Assembly: GCA_040221095.1 (NCBI GenBank) | Contig: JAVJVP010000015.1 | Coordinates: 186,001 to 250,000 of the forward strand | From: UBA1479 sp040221095 | GTDB taxonomy: Bacteria > Pseudomonadota > Alphaproteobacteria > Rhodospirillales > Casp-alpha2 | DNA length: 64,000 nucleotides | Reading direction: 5' to 3' | In this document: piece after piece, positions 9,441 through 18,803 of the stretch | Layout of the letters: each line of letters starts with the position of its first letter | Numbering within the stretch: position 1 is the stretch's first letter | Position numbers and translations under genes: made by a program | Notes under the pieces: model-generated | What the model saw: the letters and a program-made list of their open reading frames with translations, nothing else | The model's database searches: none | Told to the model about the DNA's origin: nothing

Positions 9441-9451
9441 CTGATCAGGAC

Positions 9452-10306
9452 TTAGTGGTGGAACAGAACCGGAATTTCGGCCTTCTCCACGACATATTGC
9501 GTGACGCCGCCGATTTTGAAGTCATGACGGCGGGCATGGGCGTAGCCGCCCATCAGCAACAGGTCGATGCCGTTGTCGGCGCAGGCTTTCAACAGGGTCT
9601 GGCCGACCTCCTGCGGATCGCAATTGAGAATCTTGGTCTCGCTGTTCTGGCCGTGCCAGCGCAGATATCCGGCCAGATCGGAAGCCGGCAGATCGTCGCC
9701 ACGGGTTTCCGGCGCCGACAGGATCAAGAGCTTCTCCGCCGCTTCGACGATCGGCCGGGACGACGTCACGGCGCCGGCGACTTCGGCGCTGCCGTTCCAG
9801 GCGATGGCGATGTTCTTGCCGATTTCCTTGATTTCCTTGGGCGGCACACAGATGACCGGCTTGCCGGTTTCCATCAGCGCGGCCTCGAAGGTGTTGACGC
9901 CCAACTGCCCGTCGGGCTGGGCGACGAAGATCACGTCGGTCAGGCGGCCACGGCGGGCGACGACGTTCGCCTGACGGCCCTTTTCCTCGCGCCACGAGGC
10001 GGACACACCCTTCATGCCGTTGCGCGGCTCGGAAATGTTCGCGATGCCGTGGCGGGCGCAATAATCCTCGTACAGCTTTTTGACCCGGGCCTCTTCCTCG
10101 GCCGCATGGGTTTCGGCGATCTCGTTGACCACGTCACGCACCCCGGCCAGCGTGGCGCCGTAGGCCAGCATGTCCTTTGAACTCATCCGGGCATGGACAA
10201 CGTCGATATGGGCATCGAACTTCTTGGCCAGAACCACCGCGGCATTGAGGACCTGTTCGCCCTTACCGTCGCCGCGCACGGGTACAAGAATATTTCGGAT
10301 GCTCAT
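9452..10306 (-). CDS. Universal stress protein family, tandem UspA domains
   Basis: A 284-residue protein with two UspA-like halves. The first begins NILVPVRGDGKGEQVLNAA. The second runs from IGKNIAIAWNGSAEVAGAV to the C-terminal block LLLMGGYAHARRHDFKIGG, which matches the ATP-loop region of Usp proteins (usual form G-x-x-G-H-S-R-x-x-E), with A-R-R-H here. It is likely a cytoplasmic stress-resistance or nucleotide-binding regulatory protein. It is the last gene before the strong hairpin at 9396-9440 and lies 77 bp after fhs on the same strand, so it may be read through from the C1/oxalate genes or have its own promoter. Confidence 0.85.
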   Translation of the reverse strand: MSIRNILVPVRGDGKGEQVLNAAVVLAKKFDAHIDVVHARMSSKDMLAYGATLAGVRDVVNEIAETHAAEEEARVKKLYEDYCARHGIANISEPRNGMKGVSASWREEKGRQANVVARRGRLTDVIFVAQPDGQLGVNTFEAALMETGKPVICVPPKEIKEIGKNIAIAWNGSAEVAGAVTSSRPIVEAAEKLLILSAPETRGDDLPASDLAGYLRWHGQNSETKILNCDPQEVGQTLLKACADNGIDLLLMGGYAHARRHDFKIGGVTQYVVEKAEIPVLFHH

Positions 10307-10383
10307 GGTCGTCCTCCCGTTATGTCCGGACGGCCCCGGCCGGGATGGCCGGGGCGCCGGAATTGGTCAGATCACTCTAGCGT

Positions 10384-12057
10384 CTAGAACAGACCCTCGA
10401 TTTGACCTTGATCGTTCAGGTAGATGTTGTTCGCCGACGGGACCTTGGGCAGACCCGGCATCGTCATGATGGCGCCGGTCACGGCGACGATGAATTCGGC
10501 GCCCGCCGACAGCCGCAGTTCGCGGATCGGCACGGTGAAGCCCGTGGGCGCCCCCTTGGCGTCCGGATCGGTCGAGAAGCTGTACTGCGTCTTCGCCATG
10601 CAGACCGGGAAATGCCCGTAATTCTTCTGCAGGTCGGCGAACTGCTTTTCGATCGCGCCGTCGCAGGTGATGCCGTCGCCGCCGTAGATCTTCTTGACGA
10701 TGGTTTCGACCTTGTCGCGCAGGGACATATCGTCCGGATACAGCGGCTTGAAGTCGGCCGTGCCGCCGTCGGCAAGCTCGACCACATGCTTGGCAAGGTC
10801 TTCCGTGCCGGCACCGCCGTCGGCCCAATGGGTGGCGATGAAGGCCTTCACGCCTTCGGCCTCGGCCGCCGCCTTCACGGCCTGCAGTTCGGCATCCGTG
10901 TCGGTGATGAAGTTGTTGATGGAAACCGTCACCGGCACACCGAACTGCTTGGTGTTGCGGATGTGGCGGACAAGGTTGTCGCACCCCTTCTTGACCGCGT
11001 CCACGTTCTCCGTGCCCAGGTCAGCCTTGGCCACCCCGCCGTGCATCTTCAGCGCCCGCACGGTGGCGACGATGACCGCCGCCGCCGGCTTGAGGCCCGC
11101 CTTGCGGCACTTGATGTCGAAGAACTTCTCGGCGCCCAGATCGGCGCCGAAGCCGGCTTCGGTCACCACATAGTCGGCCAGCTTGAGCGCCGACTTGGTC
11201 GCGATGACCGAGTTGCAGCCGTGCGCGATGTTGGCGAACGGACCGCCGTGGATGAAGGCCGGGTTGTTTTCCAGGGTCTGCACCAGGTTCGGCGCGATGG
11301 CCTCCTTGAGCAGCACGGACATCGGGCCCGGACCCTTGACGTCGCGGGCGTAGATCGGCTCGCGGTTGCGGTTCTGGCCGATCACGATGTTGCCGATGCG
11401 GTTGGTCAGATCCTGCAGGTCCGTGGCCAGACAGAAGATGGCCATGATTTCCGACGCCACGACGATGTCGAAACCGTCCTCGCGGGGGAAGCCGTTGGCG
11501 ACGCCGCCCAGCGAATTGGTGATCTGGCGCAGGGCACGGTCGTTCATGTCGACGACGCGCTTGAAGGCGACGCGGCGGCTATCGATGGCCGGCTCCAGCC
11601 CCCAATAGATGTGGTTGTCGATCAGCGCCGCCAGCAGGTTGTGGGCGATGCCGATGGCGTGGAAGTCGCCGGTGAAGTGCAGGTTGATGTCTTCCATGGG
11701 AACGACTTGGGCGTAGCCGCCGCCGGCGGCCCCGCCCTTCATGCCGAAGCACGGCCCCAGGGAAGGTTCGCGGATGCAGATCATGGCCTTCTTGCCGATC
11801 TTGTTCAGACCGTCGCCCAGGCCCACGGTGGTCGTGGTCTTGCCTTCACCGGCGGGGGTCGGGGTCACGGCGGTGACCAGGATCAGCTTGCCGTCAGGAT
11901 TGCCCTCCAACGACTTAAGGTAGTTCATGTCGACCTTGGCCTTGTGCGGGCCGTATTGCAGAAGTGCGTCGCCGGGAATGCCCAGCTTTTCGGCGCCGAC
12001 ATCGGCGATCGGCTTCATGGTAGCTTCGCGGGCGATTTCGATATCACTTTTGGGCAT
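10384..12057 (-). CDS. fhs: Formate--tetrahydrofolate ligase
   Basis: A 557-residue enzyme that makes 10-formyltetrahydrofolate from formate, THF and ATP. The P-loop TPTPAGEGKTTTTVGLGD (about residues 65-82) is diagnostic, as are the downstream blocks EPSLGPCFGMKGGAAGGGYAQ (in part) and HGGPFANIAHGCNS. Length is normal for the family. It lies downstream of a formyltransferase, formyl-CoA transferase and oxalyl-CoA decarboxylase, all on the same strand. This suggests it captures formate released from oxalate into the C1 pool. Spacing to the formyltransferase gene is 75 bp. Confidence 0.95.
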   Translation of the reverse strand: MPKSDIEIAREATMKPIADVGAEKLGIPGDALLQYGPHKAKVDMNYLKSLEGNPDGKLILVTAVTPTPAGEGKTTTTVGLGDGLNKIGKKAMICIREPSLGPCFGMKGGAAGGGYAQVVPMEDINLHFTGDFHAIGIAHNLLAALIDNHIYWGLEPAIDSRRVAFKRVVDMNDRALRQITNSLGGVANGFPREDGFDIVVASEIMAIFCLATDLQDLTNRIGNIVIGQNRNREPIYARDVKGPGPMSVLLKEAIAPNLVQTLENNPAFIHGGPFANIAHGCNSVIATKSALKLADYVVTEAGFGADLGAEKFFDIKCRKAGLKPAAAVIVATVRALKMHGGVAKADLGTENVDAVKKGCDNLVRHIRNTKQFGVPVTVSINNFITDTDAELQAVKAAAEAEGVKAFIATHWADGGAGTEDLAKHVVELADGGTADFKPLYPDDMSLRDKVETIVKKIYGGDGITCDGAIEKQFADLQKNYGHFPVCMAKTQYSFSTDPDAKGAPTGFTVPIRELRLSAGAEFIVAVTGAIMTMPGLPKVPSANNIYLNDQGQIEGLF

Positions 12058-12132
12058 GGTTTCCTCTCGCGTCCCTCTTTCGGGATCTCTGGGTGACCTG
12101 GGGTGTTTCCTGGGGTCGATGCCGGCCGCCGC

Positions 12133-13056
12133 TTAGGCGCCCAACACCTTCCCTTTCTGCAGGCCGACTTTGGCCGCGTATTCCGGTGCGGTGATCTTCT
12201 TGTCGTCGTGGGGGCGCAGGCGCATCACCTTGACGGCGCCGCCGGGGGCGGCGACCAGGATGTGATCGTCTTCGATGCCGACGATCTCACCCGGCTTGCC
12301 GCCGGTGTCGCCGTCCACTTTACGGGAATCAAAGATCGCCAGTTCGTTGCCGTCGATGGTGGTCCAGGCACCCGGCTGCGGGTTGCAGCCGCGGATCTGG
12401 TTGTAGACCTCGGCCACGGGCTTCGACCAATCGATCTGCATGTCCTTCTTGCGGCACCAGGATTCGTAGGTCGCTTCGTCCTCGTTCTGGGGAATTTTCG
12501 GCGGGTTGCCGGCCTTCACCATGTCGATGGCTTCCAGCATCATCGCCACGCCGCGATCAAAGATCTTGCCGAAATAGATGTCGCCCAGGGTGTCGTCGGG
12601 GCCGATGGCAACCTTGTCTTGATGCAGGATAAAGCCTTCGTCCAGGCCGTCGTCAGGCCAGAAGATGGTGATCCCGGTTTCCGTGGCGCCGCCGATGATC
12701 GGCCAGTTGATGGACGACGGGCCGCGGTGCTTGGGCAGCAAGGACGGATGGAAGCAGATCGACCCGTGGGTCGGGATGTCGCGGGCCTCTTCCGGCACGA
12801 AGATGATCATATAGGCCATGACCATCAGGTCGGCGTTGAGGGACCGGATGTGGTCCAGCACTTCCTTGTCCGTGTAGTTGGGCGGCTGGAACAGCGGCAG
12901 GCCCTTTTCCAGGGCGAATTCCTTCACCGGATCGGCCGGTTTGCCTTCCTTGTCCGGCGCGCAGAACACGCCGACGATTTCGTCCGTGCCCTTTTCCAGA
13001 ATCGCTTCCAACGTGGCCTTGCCGAAGGCCTGCTGGCCGTTAAGGATCAAACGCAT
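12133..13056 (-). CDS. Formyltransferase, hydrolase-domain type (10-formyl-THF-utilising family)
   Basis: A 307-residue protein with the formyl-transferase fold of Fmt and of the N-terminal hydrolase domain of 10-formyl-THF dehydrogenase. The central loop is HPSLLPKHRGPSSINW (about 103-118) with H103, and the catalytic Asp is probably D139 in DDGLDEG. Fmt proteins usually have Asn two residues before the His; here the sequence is S-I-C-F-H, closer to the dehydrogenase domain. A C-terminal FMT-C-like domain follows (GCNPQPGAWTTIDG). It sits between frc and fhs, 49 bp from frc. I therefore doubt that it formylates Met-tRNA and infer that it handles formyl groups in oxalate/formate metabolism. 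Confidence 0.8.
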   Translation of the reverse strand: MRLILNGQQAFGKATLEAILEKGTDEIVGVFCAPDKEGKPADPVKEFALEKGLPLFQPPNYTDKEVLDHIRSLNADLMVMAYMIIFVPEEARDIPTHGSICFHPSLLPKHRGPSSINWPIIGGATETGITIFWPDDGLDEGFILHQDKVAIGPDDTLGDIYFGKIFDRGVAMMLEAIDMVKAGNPPKIPQNEDEATYESWCRKKDMQIDWSKPVAEVYNQIRGCNPQPGAWTTIDGNELAIFDSRKVDGDTGGKPGEIVGIEDDHILVAAPGGAVKVMRLRPHDDKKITAPEYAAKVGLQKGKVLGA

Positions 13057-13105
13057 GAGGGTCCTCCCTTGGGGATCTTTGTGTTTCGCTGTGATCGGGG
13101 GGCGG

Positions 13106-14350
13106 TCAGACCGCGCCGCCCGTCTTCGCGGCTTCGATTTCGTCCGGGTTCAGGCCGATTTCCGCCAGGATTTCGTCCGTATGCTCGCCCAGCAGCGGCG
13201 AACGCTTCACGTCGGCCGGACAGTCGGACAGCTTGATCGGGTTGCCGACCGTAAGGTAGGCGCCGCGTTCCGGATGATCGACCTCGACCACCGTGCCGGT
13301 GTCGCGCAGGCTTGGCTCCTCGGCGATTTCCTTCATCGACAGGATCGGGCCGACGGGGATGTCCAGCGGATTGCAGATTTCCATGACCTCGAACTTGGTC
13401 TTGGTCATGGTCCAATCTTCGATCGCACCGAAGATCTGGTTGAGATGCGGCAGGCGCGCCTTCGGCGTGGCGAAATCCTCGTCCGTCTTCCATTCGGGCT
13501 TGCCGATGACGTCGCAGATCTTCTCCCACACCGCAGCCTGGGTGATGAAGTAGGTATAGGCGTTGGGATCGGTTTCCCAACCCTTGCACTTCAGGATGCG
13601 GCCCGGCTGGCCGCCGCCGGAATCGTTGCCCGCGCGCGGCGTCGCATCGCCGAAGGGGATGCCCTCGCCGAACTGGGAATATTCGGTCAGCGGGCCGGCC
13701 TTCAGGCGTTGCTGATCGCGCAGTTTGACGCGGCACAGGTTGAGTACCGAATCCTGCATGGCGCATTCGACGCGCTGGCCCTTGCCCGAATGGGTGCGCT
13801 GGAACAGCGCCGTGACGATGCCCAGCGCCAGATGCAGGCCCGTGCCGCTGTCGCCGATCTGGGCGCCCGTGACCATGGGAACGTCGCCCAGCATGCCGGT
13901 CGTGGAGGCCGAGCCACCGGCGCATTGCGCGACGTTCTCATAGACCTTGCATTCCGAATAGGGGCCGGGGCCGAAACCCTTGACCGAGGCGTAGATCATG
14001 CGCGGGTTGATTTCCTGGATCTTTTCCCAGGAAAAGCCCATGCGGTCGAGGGCGCCGGGTGCGAAATTCTCGACCATCACGTCGCAATGCTGGATCAGCT
14101 TGGTGAAGATCGCCTTGCCCTCGTCGGACTTGGTGTTCAACGTCACCGAGCGCTTGTTGTGATTCAGCATGGTGAAGTAGAGCGAGTCGGCACCGGGCAC
14201 GTCGACCAGTTGCTTGCGGGTCGCGTCACCGACGCCGGGACGTTCCACCTTGATCACGTCGGCCCCGAACCAGGCCAGCAGCTGGGTGCAGGTCGGGCCG
14301 GACTGCACGTGGGTCATGTCCAGGATTTTGACGCCTTCGAGAGCTTTCAT
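13106..14350 (-). CDS. frc: Formyl-CoA:oxalate CoA-transferase
   Basis: A 414-residue class III CoA-transferase that moves CoA from formyl-CoA to oxalate. The sequence tracks Oxalobacter/E. coli Frc closely: ILDMTHVQSGPTCTQLLAWF at the N-terminus, NFAPGALDRMGF, KVYENVAQCAGG, and the glycine-rich loop NDSGGGQPGRILKCKGWETD. The catalytic aspartate equivalent to Asp169 is D167 in IGDSGTG. I chose ATG 14348-14350 because the product then begins like Frc (MKALEGVKIL) and GGGA lies upstream; a longer frame would overlap oxc. It follows oxc by 40 bp, the usual oxalate-degrading pair. Confidence 0.95.
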   Translation of the reverse strand: MKALEGVKILDMTHVQSGPTCTQLLAWFGADVIKVERPGVGDATRKQLVDVPGADSLYFTMLNHNKRSVTLNTKSDEGKAIFTKLIQHCDVMVENFAPGALDRMGFSWEKIQEINPRMIYASVKGFGPGPYSECKVYENVAQCAGGSASTTGMLGDVPMVTGAQIGDSGTGLHLALGIVTALFQRTHSGKGQRVECAMQDSVLNLCRVKLRDQQRLKAGPLTEYSQFGEGIPFGDATPRAGNDSGGGQPGRILKCKGWETDPNAYTYFITQAAVWEKICDVIGKPEWKTDEDFATPKARLPHLNQIFGAIEDWTMTKTKFEVMEICNPLDIPVGPILSMKEIAEEPSLRDTGTVVEVDHPERGAYLTVGNPIKLSDCPADVKRSPLLGEHTDEILAEIGLNPDEIEAAKTGGAV

Positions 14351-14390
14351 TTTTCGTTCCCGTTTTACAGTTTTGATCGAAAGAGCCGCG

Positions 14391-16130
14391 TTACTTCTTC
14401 GCAACGACGCTCTGCGGGTTCAGGTTGCCGATGCGACCGCTTTCGGTGCCGGCGTTTTCATCAATGACCGCGTTGACCAGGGCCGGCCGGCCGGCCTTGA
14501 TGGCCTCGGTCACCGCCTGGTTCAATTCGTCCGGGGACGTCGCGTAGAAGCCGAGGCCGCCGAAGGCCTCCATCATCTTGTCGTAGCGGGCGTCCTTGAC
14601 GAACACGGTCGGCGCCACGTCGGAGCCGCCGGTCGGGTTCTTGTCGGTACCGCGGTAGATGCCGCCGTTGTTGAACACGACAACGCAGACCGGCAGGTTG
14701 TAGCGGCAGATGGTTTCGATCTCCATGCCCGAGAAGCCGAAGGCGCTGTCGCCCTCGATGCAAAGCACCTGCTCGCCGGTTTCGACCGCGGCCGCGATGG
14801 CCTGGCCCATGCCGATGCCCATGACGCCCCAGGTGCCGACGTCCAGGCGCTTGCGCGGCTTGAACATGTCGATGATGGAGCGCGCGAAATCGAGCGTATT
14901 GGCGCCTTCGTTGACCAGCACCATGTCCGGGTTGTCGGCGACGACGCGCTTGAGCACGCCGAGGGCGCCATGGAAGTCCATGGGCACGTTGTTGTTCTGC
15001 AGGCGGGGCGCCATCTTTTCGACGTTGGCGTCGCGCTTGGCCTTGACCGCGTCGATCCAGTCGGACGGCGGGGTCTTCCAATTGCCGCCCATGCCGTCGA
15101 GCAGCAGCCCGACGCAGGACGCGATGTCGCCGACCATGGGGGCCGCGATTTCGACGTTGGAATCCATTTCCTTGGGATCGATGTCGATGTGCACGAACTT
15201 CTTCGGTGCGTCGCCCCACTGCTTGCCCTTGCCGTGGCTGAGCAGCCAGTTGAGCCGGGCGCCGATCAGCATGACCGTGTCCGATTCCTTCAGAACCAGG
15301 GAGCGCGCGGCGCCGGCGTACAGGTCGTGATCGTCCGGCAGCAGGCCCTTGGCCATGCTCATGGCGATATAGGGAATGCCGGATTTTTCGACCAGTTCGC
15401 GGATCTTGTCGTCGGCCTGGGAATAGGCAGCCCCCTTGCCCAGGATGATGAGCGGCTTCTTCGCCGCCTTCAGGACGTCGAGGGCGCGGGTGACCGCGTC
15501 GGGCGCCGGCAGCTGCGCCGGGGCCGGATCGATGACCTTGACCAGCGACTGCTGGCCCTTCAGGGCGTCCATGGTCTGGCCCAGGAGGGCGGCCGGCAGG
15601 TCGAGATAAACCCCGCCCGGACGGCCCGACAGGGCGGCGCGGATGGCGCGGGCGACGGCGATGCCGATGTCTTCGGCATGCAGCACGCGGTAGGCGGCCT
15701 TGCACAGCGGCTTGGCGATGGCGAGCTGATCCATTTCCTCGTAGTCGCCCTGCATCAGGTCGACGATTTCCCGTTCGGACGAGCCCGAGATCAGGATCAT
15801 CGGATAGCAGTTGGTGGTGGCATGGGCCAAGGCGGTCAGGCCGTTGAGGAAGCCCGGCGCCGACACCGTCAGGCACACGCCCGGCTTCTGCGTCAGATAG
15901 CCCGCGATGGCGGCGGCATAGCCCGCATGTTGCTCATGGCGGAACGACAGAACGCGCATGCCCTCGGCCTGCATGAAGCGGCCCAGGTCGGTGATCGGAA
16001 TCCCCGGCACGTTATAGATGTTGGTGATGCCGTTCAGCTTCAGCGCGTCGATGACGAGGTGAAAACCGTCCGTAAGCGCACCGGCTTCAGGAGCTTCTTG
16101 CGCCAGAGTATCGGTTGCCGTGTTTCCCAT
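14391..16130 (-). CDS. oxc: Oxalyl-CoA decarboxylase
   Basis: A 579-residue thiamine-diphosphate enzyme converting oxalyl-CoA to formyl-CoA and CO2. The N-terminal ThDP activating Glu lies in SFRHEQHAGYAAAIAGYL, followed by PGVCLTVSAPGFLNGLTALA and SGSSEREIVDLMQGDYEEMD, which are near-identical to Oxc blocks. The C-terminal ThDP/Mg motif is IEGDSAFGFSGMEIET...NNGG. The start at ATG 16128-16130 (MGNTATD) has GGGAG upstream; a longer frame to 16187 lacks support. Together with frc it forms the CoA cycle that decarboxylates oxalate. The GntR regulator is directly upstream on the same strand (87 bp). Confidence 0.95.
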   Translation of the reverse strand: MGNTATDTLAQEAPEAGALTDGFHLVIDALKLNGITNIYNVPGIPITDLGRFMQAEGMRVLSFRHEQHAGYAAAIAGYLTQKPGVCLTVSAPGFLNGLTALAHATTNCYPMILISGSSEREIVDLMQGDYEEMDQLAIAKPLCKAAYRVLHAEDIGIAVARAIRAALSGRPGGVYLDLPAALLGQTMDALKGQQSLVKVIDPAPAQLPAPDAVTRALDVLKAAKKPLIILGKGAAYSQADDKIRELVEKSGIPYIAMSMAKGLLPDDHDLYAGAARSLVLKESDTVMLIGARLNWLLSHGKGKQWGDAPKKFVHIDIDPKEMDSNVEIAAPMVGDIASCVGLLLDGMGGNWKTPPSDWIDAVKAKRDANVEKMAPRLQNNNVPMDFHGALGVLKRVVADNPDMVLVNEGANTLDFARSIIDMFKPRKRLDVGTWGVMGIGMGQAIAAAVETGEQVLCIEGDSAFGFSGMEIETICRYNLPVCVVVFNNGGIYRGTDKNPTGGSDVAPTVFVKDARYDKMMEAFGGLGFYATSPDELNQAVTEAIKAGRPALVNAVIDENAGTESGRIGNLNPQSVVAKK

Positions 16131-16217
16131 TTCTTTCTTCTCCCTTGCGGTCGCTGCCGGACCGAAGCCGAAAACCCCTTCCGCCAACGACGGACAGGAA
16201 CAGACGGCGGTTCGTCC

Positions 16218-16946
16218 CTAATCCAAATAATCCACGTATTGTTCGATGTGCCGGGCCAGGTTCATGGAATGCTCCCGGACCAGCCGTTCAGCCAGCTCGG
16301 CGTCCCGATGTTCGAGCGCCTCGATGATGTTGATGTGGTCGATCACCGACCGCTTGGCGCGGTCGCCCTCGGAAATCGTGCGGGCGCGGATCGAACGCAT
16401 ATGAATAAACAGGTTGTCGGACATGTCCTGGATCAGCTTGCAGCCGCCGAGCTTCAGGATCGCCTGATGGAAGCGGATGTTCTTCGACGAATATTCATCG
16501 ATATGCGCCTTGGCTTCTTCGCTTTCGACCTCGGCGAACATGGTCCGCAGTTCGGCGATGCCTTCGTCGGACGCGACCTCGGTCGCGAGGCGCGCGGCCA
16601 TGCTTTCCAGCGCCGCCCAAACGGTGATCATTTCGAGAATTTCGCGCTTGGTCTTGCGCACGATGAACACGCCCTTGCGCGGCATGATATGGACCAGGCC
16701 TTCCTGCTCCAGACGGGCCAGGGCTTCGCGGATCGGCGTGCGGCTGATTTCAAGCTGTTCGGACAGTTTGCGTTCGTCGAGCCGAAGTTCCGCATCCTCG
16801 GCATAGATGTTCATGGAAGTGATCGCCTGCTTCAGGGAATCGTAGATCCGGTCCTTGAGCGAGAAGTTCGCGTCGATGGGCTGAACGATCAGACCGGACG
16901 ACCCCGTCGCTTCCGTATCGGCGATGCTTTCGGCTTCTCTTTCCAT
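16218..16946 (-). CDS. GntR-family (FCD) transcriptional regulator
   Basis: A 242-residue regulator. The N-terminal winged helix contains LSEQLEISRTPIREALARLE, the hallmark GntR recognition helix, then IMPRKGVFIV. The C-terminal all-helical FCD domain has spaced His residues (NIRFHQAIL, DHINIIEAL, VREHSMN) typical of the metal-dependent effector pocket. The family usually represses nearby carboxylate catabolism and transport genes. It is first in the apparent oxc-frc-formyltransferase-fhs run and adjoins tctA. A TGGTATACAATACACCA palindrome at 17046-17062, about 100 bp upstream, is a likely autoregulatory operator. The ligand is unknown; a dicarboxylate such as oxalate is my inference. Confidence 0.9.
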   Translation of the reverse strand: MEREAESIADTEATGSSGLIVQPIDANFSLKDRIYDSLKQAITSMNIYAEDAELRLDERKLSEQLEISRTPIREALARLEQEGLVHIMPRKGVFIVRKTKREILEMITVWAALESMAARLATEVASDEGIAELRTMFAEVESEEAKAHIDEYSSKNIRFHQAILKLGGCKLIQDMSDNLFIHMRSIRARTISEGDRAKRSVIDHINIIEALEHRDAELAERLVREHSMNLARHIEQYVDYLD

Positions 16947-17045
16947 GGCCTTGTCCCGGGGAGTCCCCTTAGTTAATCGTGTTGCCGGCCGGGTCCCACT
17001 TGCCCCCCTCCGCCAGCTTGGCCGAGGGTATAGCGGCTTTCACTC

Positions 17046-17062
17046 TGGTATACAATACACCA
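17046..17062. promoter_or_regulatory. Candidate GntR/FCD operator upstream of the gntR-oxc-frc genes
   Basis: TGGTATACAATACACCA has outer TGGT/ACCA arms in inverted orientation and a GTATAC core. It lies about 100 bp upstream of the GntR start, in the 206-bp gap (16947-17152) after tctA. FCD-type GntR proteins commonly bind TGGTATACCA-like palindromes. The perfect form occurs upstream of tctC at 20544-20553. Confidence 0.55.
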
Positions 17063-17152
17063 GAAACCAGAAGCCAGCACTTTACGCTCTTAACGTCACC
17101 TCCCGCGCCGTCCGGCGGGACCGCCCCGCGGCCCCGCCGTTACGGTCACAAA

Positions 17153-18667
17153 TTATCCCGCCGCCGACTTGCCGCGGACCCGCCGCCACACGGTCTGAAA
17201 AGCCGGCATGAACAGCAGAACAAGTGCAATGATCGTGATCGGGCCGGCGATCGGCCGATTGACGAACACCATGACATCGCCGCTGGAAATCAGCAGGGAT
17301 TGACGCAACGCCGGTTCGGCGATGGGCCCCAGCACGATGGCCAGAACCGCGGGTGCTACCGGATAATCCAGTTTGCGCATCAGATACCCGCCGACACCCA
17401 GGATCAGCATCAACCAGACGTCGAACATGCGTTCCGTCGCGGCGTATCCGCCGACCATGGACAGCACGAAGATCAGCGGCGCCAGGATCGTGAACGGCGT
17501 CTTGAGGAACCACAGGAACAGCGGAATGAACGCGATGTTGATGATGACCGCGAACAGGTTGGCCGCATACAGCGAGGCGATCAGGCCCCACACGAATTCC
17601 GTTTCCGTGACGAACAGGCGGGGCCCCGGCTGCAGGCCCCAGATCACCATGCCGCCGAGCAGCACGGCCGTGGTCGGCGAACCGGGAATACCGAGCGTCA
17701 GCATGGGCAGCAGAGACCCCGTCGAGGCCGCGTTGTTGGCCGCTTCCGGCGCAACCACGCCTTCAACGGCGCCCTTGCCGAACATGTGCGGTTCGCGCGA
17801 CGTCATCTTGGCGACGCCATAGGCCATGAGCGAGCCCGGCGTGGCGCCCGCCGCCGGCAGAATGCCGACGAAGAAGCCGAGGATCGAGCCCATGAACCAG
17901 GCCTTCCAGGTGCCCCAGATGATCTTCAGGTTGTTCATCACCCGGTCGACGGACAACGTGACCTTGGACATCATGGTTTCGCCGCGGCTGACTTCGATGG
18001 TCCACAGCATTTCACCGATGCCGTAGATACCGATCGCCAGAACCAGGAAGTTGATCTTGGACTGGAAGCCGATCAGGTCGAACAGCACGAGACGGGGTTC
18101 GCCGGAAATGATGTCAAAGCCGATGGCCGACATCACCATGCCGATACAGATCGAGAAGATGGTCTTGGCGATGTCGTCGCCGGACAGGCCGACAAAGGTC
18201 GCGAAGGCAAGGATCATCAATGCGAAGATTTCCGGATCGCCGAAATCGAGGGCGATGGACGCGAGCGGCGGCGCGAACAGGGTAAACAGAATGACCGAAA
18301 TCGTGCCGCCGGCGAAGGACGCCAGCGCAGCCGCGATCAAGGCCTTATCTGCTTCACCCTGCATGGCCAGCGGACGACCGTCGAAGGTTGTCGCAACAGC
18401 CGTCGAGGCGCCGGGAATGCCAAGCGTGATTGAGGAAATCGCACCGCCGTACATGGCGCCGTAGTAGAGCGCCGCCAGGAAGATGATGGCCGACGCAGGC
18501 GGGACCAGAAAGGTCATGGGCAGCAGGATCGCAACGCCGTTGACGGAGCCCAGCCCGGGCATGGCACCCACGAACAGACCGACGACCACACCCAGCACGA
18601 TCAGGCCGAGGTTGAGCGGTTCGAACGCGACCAGAAAACCGTCTGACAGAAGACCAAGAAGTTCCAT
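17153..18667 (-). CDS. tctA: Tripartite tricarboxylate transporter, large permease (TctA type)
   Basis: A 504-residue inner-membrane protein with about 11-12 hydrophobic segments. It carries the TctA signature region GAMPGLGSVNGVAILLPMTF near the N-terminus and a repeated counterpart GILPAAGATPGSLMAYG in the second half, plus VEGVVAPEAANNAASTGSLLPMLTLGIPGS. It drives cation-coupled uptake of carboxylates delivered by the periplasmic TctC. Gene order on the minus strand is tctC-tctB-tctA, with 136 bp between tctB and tctA. Substrate is not readable; proximity to the oxalate genes and shared operator motifs suggest a di- or tricarboxylate. Confidence 0.93.
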   Translation of the reverse strand: MELLGLLSDGFLVAFEPLNLGLIVLGVVVGLFVGAMPGLGSVNGVAILLPMTFLVPPASAIIFLAALYYGAMYGGAISSITLGIPGASTAVATTFDGRPLAMQGEADKALIAAALASFAGGTISVILFTLFAPPLASIALDFGDPEIFALMILAFATFVGLSGDDIAKTIFSICIGMVMSAIGFDIISGEPRLVLFDLIGFQSKINFLVLAIGIYGIGEMLWTIEVSRGETMMSKVTLSVDRVMNNLKIIWGTWKAWFMGSILGFFVGILPAAGATPGSLMAYGVAKMTSREPHMFGKGAVEGVVAPEAANNAASTGSLLPMLTLGIPGSPTTAVLLGGMVIWGLQPGPRLFVTETEFVWGLIASLYAANLFAVIINIAFIPLFLWFLKTPFTILAPLIFVLSMVGGYAATERMFDVWLMLILGVGGYLMRKLDYPVAPAVLAIVLGPIAEPALRQSLLISSGDVMVFVNRPIAGPITIIALVLLFMPAFQTVWRRVRGKSAAG

Positions 18668-18803
18668 TTTTCTTTACTTCATTTCCCCGGACGGGGCCGA
18701 TCATCGCCGGCGCGCCCGTCATGTTTCGTGGTTCCTGGTCTTTTGTAGACCAGAGAATTTTCCGCTCCTGCCCCTTATGCCGGGGCAACCCGTCAGCGCA
18801 GGC

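Noticed and set aside
10402..16976. Very long plus-strand frames (10402-12096, 12878-14467, 14214-16976) opposite fhs, frc and oxc
   Set aside because: They are antisense to well-identified genes and consist of His/Arg/Asp-rich sequence without motifs or ribosome binding sites.
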